DNA from: Gonatopus flavifemur
Lineage: Eukaryota; Arthropoda; Insecta; Hymenoptera; Dryinidae
Direction: 5' to 3'
Assembly (NCBI GenBank): GCA_018340375.1
Contig: JAFFJZ010000012.1
Location: 3,782,001-3,846,000, forward strand
Length of the DNA stretch: 64,000 bases
The notes under the pieces are model-generated. The model was not told the DNA's origin and did not search any database. It worked only from the letters and a program-made list of their open reading frames with translations. The stretch's first letter is position 1, and each line of letters opens with the position of its first letter. Made by a program: the position numbers and the translations under genes. Shown here piece by piece: positions 34,078-46,165 of the stretch.

Positions 34078-35194
34078 TGACTTTCATTTGGTTATTATAA
34101 TTTATTTAATGTAGAATTTATTTATTGCATATTCATTCACAATATGTTGATATTGTAATATTTGACATATGTTTGAATTTATTCGATTCTCGATTTATGA
34201 GAAGATACGTGGCCAAATTACCGAATATAATTGTTCATTTAACAATTCATCAATTTATTTAACAACAATTTATTTGTTTGTTTGTTTTCAATATCATGTC
34301 AAACACATGAAGCGATCTTGTTCGTACGTTTGTCAGAAATTTGTGTTCTGAAGTGATAATTTATTTGTTCATAAAAATTATTTATTTAGAAAGAAAGAAA
34401 CTATTTGATATTTTTCGAAGCAAATCGATTGATTTGGTATCATCCAATCTCGTTGGCAATCGTTTCATTTGAATTTTAAAATTGAATTCATTTATAATTA
34501 TTTATTTATGAAAAATAATTTTCCTTAACAAATTTGTTATTGATTTTCCGTATATCCATTCAAATCAGCTTATTCCCGTTTACTGAGATTTTGAACAAAG
34601 AATCCACTTATAATTTGTTTATTTATGAAAATTATTTATAACAAATTGTTGAAACAAATTTTCGACATCTAATATCCAATGTAGTTTTCTTGGAGAATTC
34701 GCGGTTTTATCAGAAATTTTCAAATTATTTATTCATAAAAAAAAAGAATTTGTTTTGAAATTTGTTTATTTAACAAATTTTTAATCTGAGTCTGACCCAA
34801 TATGGTCCTTTTCTACTTGCAATAAAACAAAAATTTTGATTAAAGATAAATTTTATATAATTGTTTATAACAAATGAAATTTGTTTATTTAACAAGTTTT
34901 CATTGATTCTCAATATAGCTGATAATGAATAGTTCATTAATAAATTTTCATCTGTGCAAAATACTTGCAATTTCCTTCTTCATTTATCTAATTATTCAAA
35001 ATACATATACGTGTATAACTCACTCAACTAAAAATCATTCTCAATTTCCAGAACCTATTCAATAATCATTTATTAAATTGTGTTATTATTCTCATTATCA
35101 ATATACGAACGAAATACTTATCGATCTACACCTTGAAATACTCATCAGCAAATTCTCGTAATGCGATAAGCTTCGCGCTAGTAAGTTCCTAAAA

Positions 35195-35990
35195 GTTACT
35201 AGATTTTCTCAAAACACGTGGACGCGTAACACAATGTGAACGCACCACTCTTGAACACGTGTGTTCTCAAGTCGCGTGGACTGCTAGCAGACGAAAACAA
35301 AATAGCGGCGTCTATGTTTCGACCCGTGTGAACAAACCGGCATCGTTATCGCGCATCAAAATACTAATATTTAATATCACGAAGTCGTGAACGATAAAGT
35401 ATGTTAAAAGTGAGTGTAGTTTGATAAAGTGCAATGAATCTAGGATTGAAACACGGACCGTGTTTTCGTCACGAGTCAGATAAGTATTAGAACATTTGAA
35501 ACAATAATAAAAAGAATTATTGCTTTGTGTCAAAATTTTTAACTCTTTTTTCAGCAATTCAAAAAGTAAGAAGGATGTCGGAGTAATGTTTCTGGAGGAT
35601 CAAATATTCGCCTCAATATTGGACAAGTTCAACTGAAAATAATATACACAGTGAGTATTTTTATGCATGTAAAACTTTCAAGCAAACTTTTCAAAGTTGA
35701 ACTTTCTAAAAAAAAAATTGAAAGAAAGTTCATACGGTTCAACAAATCCAAGTTTTTATTCTACTAGTGATAAAAATGGAAAAAATCTATATAATCGGTA
35801 GTAGTTGTTCACGCAATATTCCAATTCAATGATATAGCGAGTATAAAAGAAAGTAGTTAATAGAGTCACATGAACTGTATGTACTCGCTTTTACTCAAAA
35901 ATGATTTATCGTTGGTTAAAGTATCATATTCATCTAATGTATCACATATTTATCGTCCACAGCAGTTAAAACCAGGGATAATCAGTGATC
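35195..35990 (+). repeat. Leader duplication, copy 1, with exon-like signals on the plus strand
   Basis: Pairs with 38960-39760 at constant offset (about 3,767): TTGAACACGTGTG/TTTGAACACACCC, GATATAGCGAGTATA in both, TTTATYGTCCACAGCA in both. It contains a plus-strand acceptor TTTTTTCAG (ending 35554), a 96-bp segment and donor CACA|GTGAGT (35651), then a second acceptor CGTCCACAG ending 35962. These signals are on the strand opposite to gag-pol. No long reading frame is present. Confidence 0.55.
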
Positions 35991-38959
35991 CAGAGGACGA
36001 TTGGTGAAGAGACGTCAAAGAAAAGGATCAATTATGATGAGAGACGACTGAAGCGCACCAGGAATATGGAGTTCTAGGTATCCAACAATCAATATGGAAA
36101 GGTTTTCAATCTACCCGTCCATACTCCAAGCTACATACTCTTATCGAGTGTGAACTTTCATCAAGATTACTCTCGGAGGAAGAATTTATTCCAAGTTCGC
36201 TCAAGAATGTCTACAATCTGTGTTCTCGGTAACGATACAGGTTTGAGGATGGTGAGAATAAAGAATGATTTATTTATTCTCGTCTTTTGAGAGGTATTCA
36301 ATTTTCTCAAAATGATTTCTTTTAGTTTAACTTCGTGAATGCTTATCTCTGTAAGTTTTTCAAAGGTATTCACGGTTTTGAGACAAATTTTACTCACAGA
36401 TTCTTCTTACAGGGTTCCGTCAAGCTCACGATAACTCTTTGGTACTTTGGAAGTATTATATCAAAGATTATCGGGTAACGGAGGAAGAATATAATCCAGA
36501 TGGACTTCGGAAAGGAGTAAATTCTTTATCTACTTCAGCGCACTTCCTGTTTTAAGTTCAGGAACACTGAAGTTTCTAGTCTACAAAGTGAAGAAGCGCA
36601 AGTTATTCCAGGAGGAATATTTTGTCGACGCTAGGAGCTTCAAGAGCAACAGCAAGAAGTGTGTGAAGTGTTGTTTTGAAAAAGTTCAGTGATTCGTGCT
36701 TCGAGTGAGATATAATTAGTGAAAGTGAAACGACAAATAATGTGAATCGTTAAGGAGTGAATTTCTTTTCGAACTTGTAGCATGACAGTTTTCTGTTGTT
36801 AGTACAAAAAGAAGGTTTAGTTATTTAATGATTTATTTCATTTGCTTTAGGTTAGAATATTCAATTATGAATTTAAACTATCTTGTTCATAGTTATCATT
36901 TCATTTTATTCAATTTATAGTGAATGGTTTATCAAACATCATTCAATCTTTCAAAGTTTGTCTCGATTAATCAATTCTTCTCATTTATATATCTATTAGA
37001 TTTTTGTAACTGTTCATGACAGATTATTATAACTTCTCAAGTTTCTTTTGTGACTGAATTTAAACATTACAGTCTTTCAATCTAATTTGATTGTTTTCAA
37101 TTTCTTTTCAATTATTCATTTATCGCTTCACAGGGTAATTCTTCTGTGTTGCTTATTTCTTTTGATTTCTTGACAGGATAAACGTCTGTCTTCTTTAGAT
37201 CTGTTGAATAGTTTTGATTTTATCTCAATGTTTTCCATTTGTCGCTTCAGTTTTTTAGTTCGCTTTGTAGCTGGTATAAAATTTCTACGATACTTTCAAT
37301 CAGTTTCATTGGTATTCGTTTAAAATCGTGTGCATTTTGCTTTCTGTTTCTCGTAAGTCATGAATGTGCATTAACCTTTCGTTGTGGTAGTTGTTGACAT
37401 TTATCATATTCTTGAAACACAGTTTTAGTTCAAGAATATGAAAGTTAACCTGTCGTTGCGGTTGTCATTAACATTGTACATACATGAGCTTAATTCTTTC
37501 CAGTATCGTGAGTTGACTTGTCGTTACAGTTGTCATTAACATTGCAATATTTGGAAAGAGCGAGAACAGAATTCTTTGCACTTTTATGATATAATCATTT
37601 AATTGAATTCATTTTTTGTTAGTTTTCATAGAATCTATTCATACGTATACACATATATTCAGTTATTCGCAACGATTCCTGACATTTATAGTCACTTTTT
37701 GCTACGTAACTTCAATTTCTATTCCATTGAATTTGGATATCGATGTAGAATTTATTTGAATTGTTTTAGAGTACACATTTAATAAAACTTTGATATTTAT
37801 TCTATTCATTCGTGGTTGAAATTCAGACACAGTTTATATCTAGTTAAAACTCGCATTTATCACAATCTTTTTAGACAGAAGTAGTTTAGAATCAGTCCAG
37901 GCATCTATGTATTTATGATATTATGAGCAGGCCCTTTTTTTTTGAACTCCACTTTATGATCTTTTATGGACGAAAAGGTCTGGACATACAATTATTGTCA
38001 GATTTTATCTTTGATGTTTGCATCGGTTGTCTGTAAATATTCCTTAATCCGGAAATTCTCATTTATCTGTTGTCTCAGGTTAGTTTTTTCTTTAGGTTAA
38101 ACCAGCAATACTTCATTTCAATATCACAAATTTCTGTTTTTCATGTACACAGAAGACATATTAGTTGATGATATTCTAACTCTGAATGGATACGCTAAGA
38201 GGCTCAACATATATATACATTTTTAAACGCTTGAATATTTAACAATATTTAAAGAAGAAAGAACGTTTATTTTTCTGGATAAGGATTCATAGAATGTTCA
38301 GTTTTCATGCATCGATTGGAATTCCTTGAAGTTTTAGGTACACAAGAATAGGAAAGTATTCAACGAATACTTGGATAGTCAGTTATCGTGCACCTATACG
38401 TGGGAAGAAATGGACTCGATGAATAGAATTTTCAAGAATCTTCACATCGTTATTGCATTGCAACTTAAATTTGTTCACGCTTTCATAATTTCTACTTAAA
38501 TCATGGGAATTCAAGCACTTTTCACTTGAAATATTCAATTTCCTATTATAATAAGGTAATTTTCTCTGTTTTTTTTCTTGTGGAAAGATATATTCCTACA
38601 TAGATTCAATTTTGCAGGCAAAAACAAACTCAAAATCTGTTCAGACCTTTATGGGTTTATGGGGTTTCAGGTCTATAAGGATAGGAGATGTTTTTATCAC
38701 GTGCAAGAGATTATCATGTTTTACCAAGGGTTTCTTGGTTAAGACAAGAATAATCATGGAAATGAGAAATACTTTCGGTTTCTCTTTTACAGGTATATAC
38801 GTATATTTTCAAGTTATGAAATATACACGTATTACAGGAAATATATATATATATAAATTTGTATGAAAGAATAAAATTTATACATATTATAGAAGAAAAT
38901 ATCATGTATATTTGAAATTTATGTTTCAGATTTCATTTCCTCTTCAAAAAGAGAAAAAC

Positions 38960-39760
38960 GCAGAAGTTCTTAGATTTCTTCTAGACGCGCGAACACACGT
39001 TGTGATAAAAACACACCACCTTTGAACACACCCGCTCTCAAAACACGCGGACTCCTATTATCGTTGTCACGTGTATAAACACACCGGTAAACATAACCGT
39101 GTAATCGCGTGTAATATAATCAAATATAAAATTCCGATGTTAATGAAGTGTATCGATTAATGAATAATTAACAAAAGTGCAACAATTATAAAGGTCTATG
39201 CAAAAGGATATTTTCGTTTGCCGTCACCATCAGATGAGTATACAAAAACTGTGAATTTATAAAAAGAAACTATTTCTTTGTTGAAGAATTTTTTTTTACT
39301 TCTTTTTCAGTGTATGAAAATGGAATAAAAATTACGATGAGCTTTGTCAAATGAAGGGAGAATGCTTCTTCTTATTAGTCAAAAGAAATCCTGATACGTA
39401 AGACCAAAAATGGTATTTGCGGTAAGTAAGTGTATGTATTTTCTTGAAACCGAAGATAGAAATTTTCAGAACATGAATTCTAGATCAATAACAGGTTGTA
39501 TACATTTCGTGGACACCATTAGATTCCTTTCTATTATGAAATAAAGGTCCGAAATCTGCTAATGCAAATAATTGTATCCGTAATATACAATTTAGCGATA
39601 TAGCGAGTATAGAAAGGTAATCAGTATGGTCAAAAGTGAATTGCATACACCTATAATTGGTCTGAAATTGAATATCGTTACTAAAATATTCATTAAAACT
39701 GAATATGGTATATGTTTATTGTCCACAGCATTCAAAGTCGGAGACTACATGCTTGGAAGA
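38960..39760 (+). repeat. Leader duplication, copy 2, with matching exon-like signals
   Basis: Here the plus-strand acceptor is TTCTTTTTCAG (ending 39310), followed by 111 bp and the donor GCG|GTAAGTAAG (39422), and a second acceptor ATTGTCCACAG ending 39728. All three positions correspond to those of copy 1 although the intervening sequence has diverged, which suggests selection or shared function. Confidence 0.55.
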
Positions 39761-40126
39761 AAGAAAAAATTCCATTTATCGTGCTGCGCTCTTCATATCT
39801 TGAACTCCAGGGACGCAAAAATTCTATTCTGAAGGATCGTGGCTGGAGTATCGACTTGAAGAGTTGTGTATTATGTGTTTCGGGTTTCATATATTGTGGA
39901 TTTATGGTGTGAAACGACTAAAGTGAGAAGACTGAGTCGTATAAAGAAGTGAATTAGTGTGTGTGTGTGTTCGCTAAAGAAATCTTTTCAATGTTATTCT
40001 TCGGAACAGCCAATGTGGTTGTACCAACTTTTATTCTTTTAATAAGTGATAAAAGTTTGAAAATAATGATATTTATTCAATATTTGAAAACAGAATTAGA
40101 AACATTTCAAACGATATCCTCGCGTG

Positions 40127-40143
40127 TCCTACCGACTGCGCCA
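40127..40143 (-). other. Primer binding site for tRNA-Ser
   Basis: On the minus strand TGGCGCAGTCGGTAGGA is complementary to CCA plus the 3' end of insect tRNA-Ser(AGA), which ends TCCTACCGACTGCG before CCA. The tRNA end is recalled, not searched. 17 bases match. It lies 18 nt inside the 5' LTR edge, further than the usual 0-few nt. Confidence 0.8.
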
Positions 40144-40161
40144 AAATTTTTAACTATCGTC

Positions 40162-42683
40162 TGTTACGTCAAAACTATTAGCCTTTTAGTTCTTTATGTA
40201 ACCTTCGATAGTTAAAGGAAGGCATTGGATCATCGAGTCCAATGTTCCCTTTAATACCCCACTTTAGCTAGGATAAAAACCTAGACGAGGACTGGGGAGA
40301 GGATATTGTTTGAAATAATATAAAGATCAATTTTTATACTGAAATGCAAGATGGTATATTCTAAAAGAAAAACAATGATGTCTTGAAATTACAAAGTTAC
40401 TAAAATAAAATCTTAACTATCATAAGTTCATAAATTCAAATTCAAATTAAGTTAAAGATCTTTTCTGTTCAATATAAGAAAGAGAAATATTCACTTAATC
40501 TTTGAAGAACTTGGATCTTGTTTTAGATGAATTCAATAATTCATCGAATTTCGATTCACTTTAAACAAAACAAAAAAAATAGGGTTAGAAAAGATCAGAA
40601 GTGAAAGTATTCTAAAGAAATAGGAGAAATAACTCTGAGGGTTGCTCAGTAGATTAATTTCTCTTCAATGGAATGAAAATAGTTTAATTTCATGCAATAG
40701 GTTTGAGATTTTCAAAAAAAAATACAAGTATGGAAATAAGGGATTTTGGGAAGGGAGATGATCACTCAGAACCCGAGAAATATTAAGATTTCATAATCGA
40801 TTTTTCATCAACGTAATCGATGGAAATTTAAGGTAGGGAGAGGAAAGGTAAGAGGAAAAATATCCTGAAAAATAAACGTTGTTATCGATTATTCTGAAAG
40901 AGAAAATTAAAAGGAATATAAAAGAATAGATTATAGTTAAAATACCTGTTTCTTAAATTCTGAATTTCAAAGAAAATATTTGAAAGAAACATTCCTAAAT
41001 TAGAATTTTCTCTTTCCACATGTATGAAATTATGTTGCAGTCTTTCAAAATCAATCATTAAAGAAAAGAAATTAGGAAAAAAGTAATAGGAAGAAGGAAA
41101 AAGAAAAGATTTTTTACTTACTTTTGTAGAATAACAGGAAAGTTTTCGTTGCTCCACACAAGTCTTATTCAAACCTTTATTGAGTGAATGAATATTAGAA
41201 TCGTGTGTGGAGTTTAACACCTTTTCGAATTCTTTTAATTTCACACAATTTTCCTACTGTAAATTTGAAATATTAACTTCACTTCACTTTAACTTTTAGA
41301 AACGGTAATTAGAATTTGAAATGTTAAAACTTTTCTGTAAGAGTATTGAATTGAGATTTTGAATTTGAACTTGTAAATTTTAGAAAACTGATTGAACCTT
41401 TTTAAAAGAAAGCACGAACAAGAGTGAGTTATTCATGCATTTTCGCTCAATTCTCAGCTCGGTTTTTAGATGGTGAGGGAAAATTTCAATAGTAGGGAAA
41501 TGTGGGTGGGAATAATAGAATTTCAGAAAGAAGAAAATGGAGTTCAGATAGGTTGAAGTAGCATGGAATCGTGCATTACCTGAGGGTAGGCTTGTCCTTG
41601 AAAAGGAAATTCTCCATTTTCTTTAATTGGGACAACCCACTTACCCTTTCTCTTGAGCATAATGCCTAACTTATGCTCTCTTTTAAAATGTATATATTTC
41701 TCTTTCTTGATGTACTATTCTACAGAATTCTTATTTTAATTCAAAATCAATTATTAATTAGAAAATTGTTAGTTGTCAATGATTATTTAAATTATTCACT
41801 ACAAGAACATTTCAAAAAAAATGATAATTTTCTATTCTAATTATTGTAACAAGAATTTCAATATTTATATTCATTTTACTTACCTTCAACTTACCAATAC
41901 TTACCATTTCAAGAACGTAAACTTTCATTATTTTAAATAATGCTCCATTCTGGTTTAAACTTAGAATTTTGCATTATAGAGATGCTAGATTGGGCCAGCA
42001 TTGGCAGCCAATCTTGAATTTCTAAACCAATGGTTAAATTGGTGTTAGAATCTGAATTTTCATGTGTATTAACATGTTCAAGGCTGAATTTAACCAAGAT
42101 CGACGAAGATCGGCAAACGATACTTCGCCAACCCTGGACCAACCTTGGCCCAACGAAGAGTATTGGGGCTTTTTATTATAAATAAAAAAAGAAACAAATT
42201 GAATATTTGTCGTATTCTTTATAGTGAATTTACTTGAGAAATTTCCAGACAGAGTTGGCGACACAATTCTTCGCTCTAATCCTCTGCTGTCTACATTTCA
42301 ATGAGGTTTTTATTACGGGGTAATTTGGAATTTGATTTTATTTGGAAAAGGATGTAATAAAAGAGGAAGAAAAGGGTCTCTGGTTTTCCAGATTTACTTG
42401 TCCCTTTTACATACGGCACAAACATAACGGGAACACAAGTTGTTCTCAACTTGTGTTTTAAAGGGAGACTTCTTTTTCTCTATAATTTGAGTGTAAAGAA
42501 ATCTTCCTTTACCGTATGTGTAATTCTCCTGGGTCGAATTTATCGATAGGGCAACAGATATTCTGTTTTACCCTATTGATAATTCGTTCATAGAAATTTA
42601 ACAGAAGGGAAAGATTCAAAAAAAAAAACAAATAGAAAAGAGAAAGAGATAAAATTTGGAAGAAATTTTACGTTCTCGTTACA
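40162..42683 (-). repeat. 5' LTR (2,522 bp)
   Basis: Nearly identical to the 3' LTR; it carries the promoter for the element. Right edge ...CTCGTTACA is followed by target duplication ACCA. Copies of the same short frames in both LTRs (for example 41933-42142) are a consequence of LTR identity, not evidence of coding. Confidence 0.92.
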
Positions 42684-42941
42684 ACCAGGGACTCAACAAC
42701 TGTTAAAGATCCAAAATTTTGCAGTAATTTTTTTAGGTAATGTTTTCAGTTCCAAAGAGTTCATTTGCAAAGTTGAATAAGATTCATTCATTAGATTTTG
42801 TAGGTTTGAATTTTTGTTTTGTTTCTATAAACCATTCAAACTTCAGCAATATCTTTTAGACAACGAGTGCTGTGTGGGTGTTCATCGGGATGCGGTTTTT
42901 CGGGGTTGGCTTTCTTGAAATGTCTTCGAATCGTACAAATG

Positions 42942-43649
42942 CATTGAGAAAAAGGTTTTTTTTCACAGTTAACAAACGTATATTTGCTTATGGGGGAATG
43001 AATATTTATTTCACACGAAAATTTATTATGATTCTGTGAAATATGTAGATATCACTTTTTTATTATCAACAGAATATAAGGTAGATCGAGGCGAATCGGA
43101 TCACTTTTTTTCAATGAATAAAAATGATCATAAGGAGAGTTTTTCCAGTGGGTCTGTTGATAAATCCTAATTGTTTACATCTCTGGCTTGAGATCTATGC
43201 GAAGAGAGAATATTCAAATACATAGTTCTTTGATTTACAACGAAATAAACATAAAATGGCAAACATCCGATTCGTCCCAAAATCGGGGGCGAAGAGGATC
43301 ATTAATAAAAATGGAACGCATATTGATGAAAAGCGAATTCACGCTTTGGAACTCTTTTTCGGACTCTAAATACGTTTAATAAATGCATTTGTGACAAATC
43401 AACGGTTCTGGGTGACTTTTCTTGCCAGCACATTTTTCACCAGCCCATTCTTCACATCCACTGCTTTGTTAAATTATGTAAGCACTTACACGTTAAAAGA
43501 ACGTAATTGACAATAAAAATGATCGCCAACAGCGAATATGCTTATTTTGATCCAATTCGCCTCGGTCTACCCTATTTGATTCAAACGAATATTTACTTCC
43601 CATAAACAAATATACGTTTGTTGATTATAAATAAACTTTTTTCTCACTG
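42942..43649. mobile_element. 708-bp inverted-repeat element
   Basis: Left end CATTGAGAAAAAGG and right end TTTTTTCTCACTG are inverted. Further inside, ACAAACGTATATTTGCTTATGG pairs with CCATAAACAAATATACGTTTG, and GTAGATCGAGGCGAATCGGATC pairs with a near complement at 43550-43575. Arms are about 200 bp around a non-coding core. No TA duplication is seen. The short frame at 43188-43379 has no recognisable features. Confidence 0.6.
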
Positions 43650-44208
43650 TGTAAGACGAAATATTTGGAAAAGGGAGAACAGGAGGTGAGATCAATCGTC
43701 ACGATATTATTATTATCATTGTATATTTGGATATCAAAATGGCTATTATTATAATACAGGAAATCATTTGTGAAATCGATATCTTATAGGTCACATTAAT
43801 ATACACAAAATGAAAAGATATATGATTTGATGAATCATATCTCATAGTAAACACTTTTTACAATTTATTTGAAGAATCTGTTGCGATGACGTGTAATGAG
43901 TACGGTAAAAGGACATCGGTATCAATCGTTTTCTACTTTATATTATAGTAGGATATATATTTTTTGTTTGTTTTTATACAGGGGAACTGAGGGAACTATT
44001 ATCGTCGTTATTTTATTTTTATTATCATTATTATTATCATCTTCAAGTATAAAAAAGACACAAACGTCGTTTGCAATTTATTAAAAAAGAGAAAAAAGAA
44101 ATTGTCTAATCTTTTTTTTAATATAAATACTTAATTTAAAAAAAAACGTACATTCCTCCGTTAGTTATGACTGAGTATTATTCGAAACTGATGCGTCGGA
44201 TGTATTTC

Positions 44209-44241
<33 letters not shown>

Positions 44242-45870
44242 TTTTCTTTCGTTCATCAATTTTCTCTCAAAAATGCAGAATTTACAAACGATATATGGCC
44301 CGCGGTCCGGGCGTCCAAAGGATAGAAGTGAGATGAATTATAATTGCTACGAGTATGAAGAAACAAACTTCTATCGGTTGAACGGCCTGGAAAATGAGCA
44401 GAATCGCAAAATACGTTTATACGGGTGTATATGCGCACGCACACAAACACTTCGTTGGAACGCATTTTGCACGGCTGGAACTTTTCATGGGAAATGAAGA
44501 AAAACAAAAACAATCAAACGAAATTGATCTTATTTTGGTTTTAATTTCCTGATGAAAAGATGTTCCCGTTGTCGACGAATAAATCGAATCAGTCACCAAA
44601 CGATACGGTTCGAAATGCATCGAACTCGATCCAAACTTAGCAACTGTAAACCACAATTCAAATCCGGTTTGGATGGTCATTTCGATGAACGTTTTTATTA
44701 AAAGAAAAAGCAAGTGCTCTAGTTCAATTAATCTGAAAGACTTTTGAGGGGATTTTTTTTCATCGAGTGGATACCTGAAAATTAAAATACTAATTCCAAA
44801 GTCCGTACCGTATCGTTGAACGATCGAAATGGGAAAATTGTTGGTGCTTAATTATCGTATACGTAAATATGAACTTCTTTATTTTTAATATTGCACATGT
44901 GAATTGATTTTTCGTTTTACATCGTATGTGAAGATTCTGCATGGCAACCGGCTTATCTCGATTCGATAAAGGCTGAACGTATAATGTGAAAAAATTCATG
45001 TGGAGCATAAGTGAGGTCATTTGAAATGGTAAAAATTTCGTATTTCCTCCCGGGTTCTCCCAAAGGACTATCTTACGTCTGAAATATGAGTCTCTCCCGA
45101 TCGGAAACATTTTTAAAATCATATATAATTGTATACAAATTATATTGAATAATTTTGAAAATAATTTTATTCGGAAATTTTACTCTATTGCAAAAATCTG
45201 GGTGGGAATCGAAGTAGAACTCCTGGGAAAATAAAAATTCATCCTTCAAGAAATCAGATGGAAATCTATTGCATCTATCTAGCATTCTCCCTGTGCGTAT
45301 CCGCCGTATTTGAACAATTATTTCCAGCGCATTGGAAATAATACAAATGAATTTTCTAAATAGAAATCACTTTGAGCTCGTCGTTTTAAGTTCTGCCGAG
45401 GTTTTATCAGATGTTCGCAAAACTGATGATGATCCATTATATTTTTTTCACATTATCCAAAAAATAATTCAATATTTAAGTGGTGATTGACTGCCAACGT
45501 ATGATGTTTACACATGTATATATATATACATACGTGTATCTAAATGTACATGAATATGAGTATGATCTTGAAATATTGATATTTTTCTAATTCTCCTCGT
45601 CATTGTGTTCTCACGAGGGTAGGATTTATATGAAGTATCATATAAATGTGAGTATATATATATATATATATTTTTTTTTTTTTTAATGAATGACGCCAGC
45701 TCGCCGGAGAAGCAATATCTTGATTTAATTGGTCCTCCGTGCGAGCCGCTATTTGAGCTTTGAGTTCCGTCATCGTTACTTCTTCTAATTCTCAACGCTT
45801 TCTTTTTTTCTTTCTTTTTCGTTCTTACCTTTATGAAAAAATGAGTACGACGTTGATCCCTGTACGATCG
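43650..45870. other. Intergenic DNA, no gene recognised
   Basis: AT-rich with microsatellites: TA run at 44215-44242, and TA plus T14 at about 45653-45684. Several short frames on both strands lack motifs and overlap each other. Confidence 0.5.
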
Positions 45871-46165
45871 AAAAATGCTCCACTCTCTAAATCTGAAAGA
45901 GTGAAAAATCGCACGTTTCACTCCACTAAATGTCAGAAGTGAGCCTGTCCGCTTCGAGTGGAATTGTCAGTCGTTTCGAGTGACCTCTCACTCTTTTAGA
46001 GTGAAAAATTCACTCTAGCGTCGAAGTGGTTGTAAATTTCTAACCTCAAACCTTAGAATATCACTCTAAAAGAGTGGAAATTTCACTCGAAAATTCGACA
46101 GGCTCACTTCTGGCTGGCTAAAGAGTGGAATCTCACTCCAAAGATTTTAGAGAGCAGTGTTTTTC
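45871..46165. mobile_element. Foldback element built of GAGTG/CACTC words
   Basis: Left GCTCCACTCTCTAAATCT and right AGATTTTAGAGAGCAGTG are inverted ends; both arms contain CAGAAGTGAGCCTGTC or its complement. The interior iterates CACTCTTTTAGAGTG, TTTCACTC and GAGTGGAA. It has no coding capacity. The borders are approximate because no target duplication is clear. Confidence 0.6.

Larger units (their letters stand above)
34078..40126 (-). other. Six-kilobase leader between primer site and gag
   Basis: No gag-pol-sense gene is visible in this AT-rich region. Repeated AACAAATTTGTTTATTTA-like words occur at 34240-34900. On the plus strand it holds an ancient tandem duplication (offset about 3,767 bp) with exon-like segments. 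A plus-strand frame of about 45 codons (36558-36695, ending KKCVKCCFEKVQ) follows an acceptor-like TTTTAAGTTCAG but is too short to support. Typical Ty3/gypsy leaders are a few hundred bases, so this is an unexplained expansion. Confidence 0.7.
20469..42683 (-). mobile_element. Giant Ty3/gypsy errantivirus-like LTR element, 22.2 kb, young
   Basis: Complete on the minus strand with 4-bp target duplications ACCA (20465-20468 and 42684-42687). LTRs are 20469-22995 and 40162-42683 and end TGTAAC...GTTACA in element orientation. Order in transcription: 5' LTR, spacer, primer site (40127-40143), about 6 kb leader, gag, pol, ORF X, glycoprotein gene, polypurine tract, 3' LTR. The LTRs differ by only one or two substitutions plus a few homopolymer-length changes, so insertion is recent. 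Insect Ty3/gypsy elements are usually 5-9 kb; the excess is in LTRs, leader and ORF X. The pol and envelope frames are each broken once, so this copy probably cannot make complete products itself. Confidence 0.92.

Noticed and set aside
45508..45921. 137-codon minus-strand frame
   Set aside because: It crosses T14/TA microsatellite and the edge of the GAGTG foldback; Lys/Ile low-complexity, no start context or motif.
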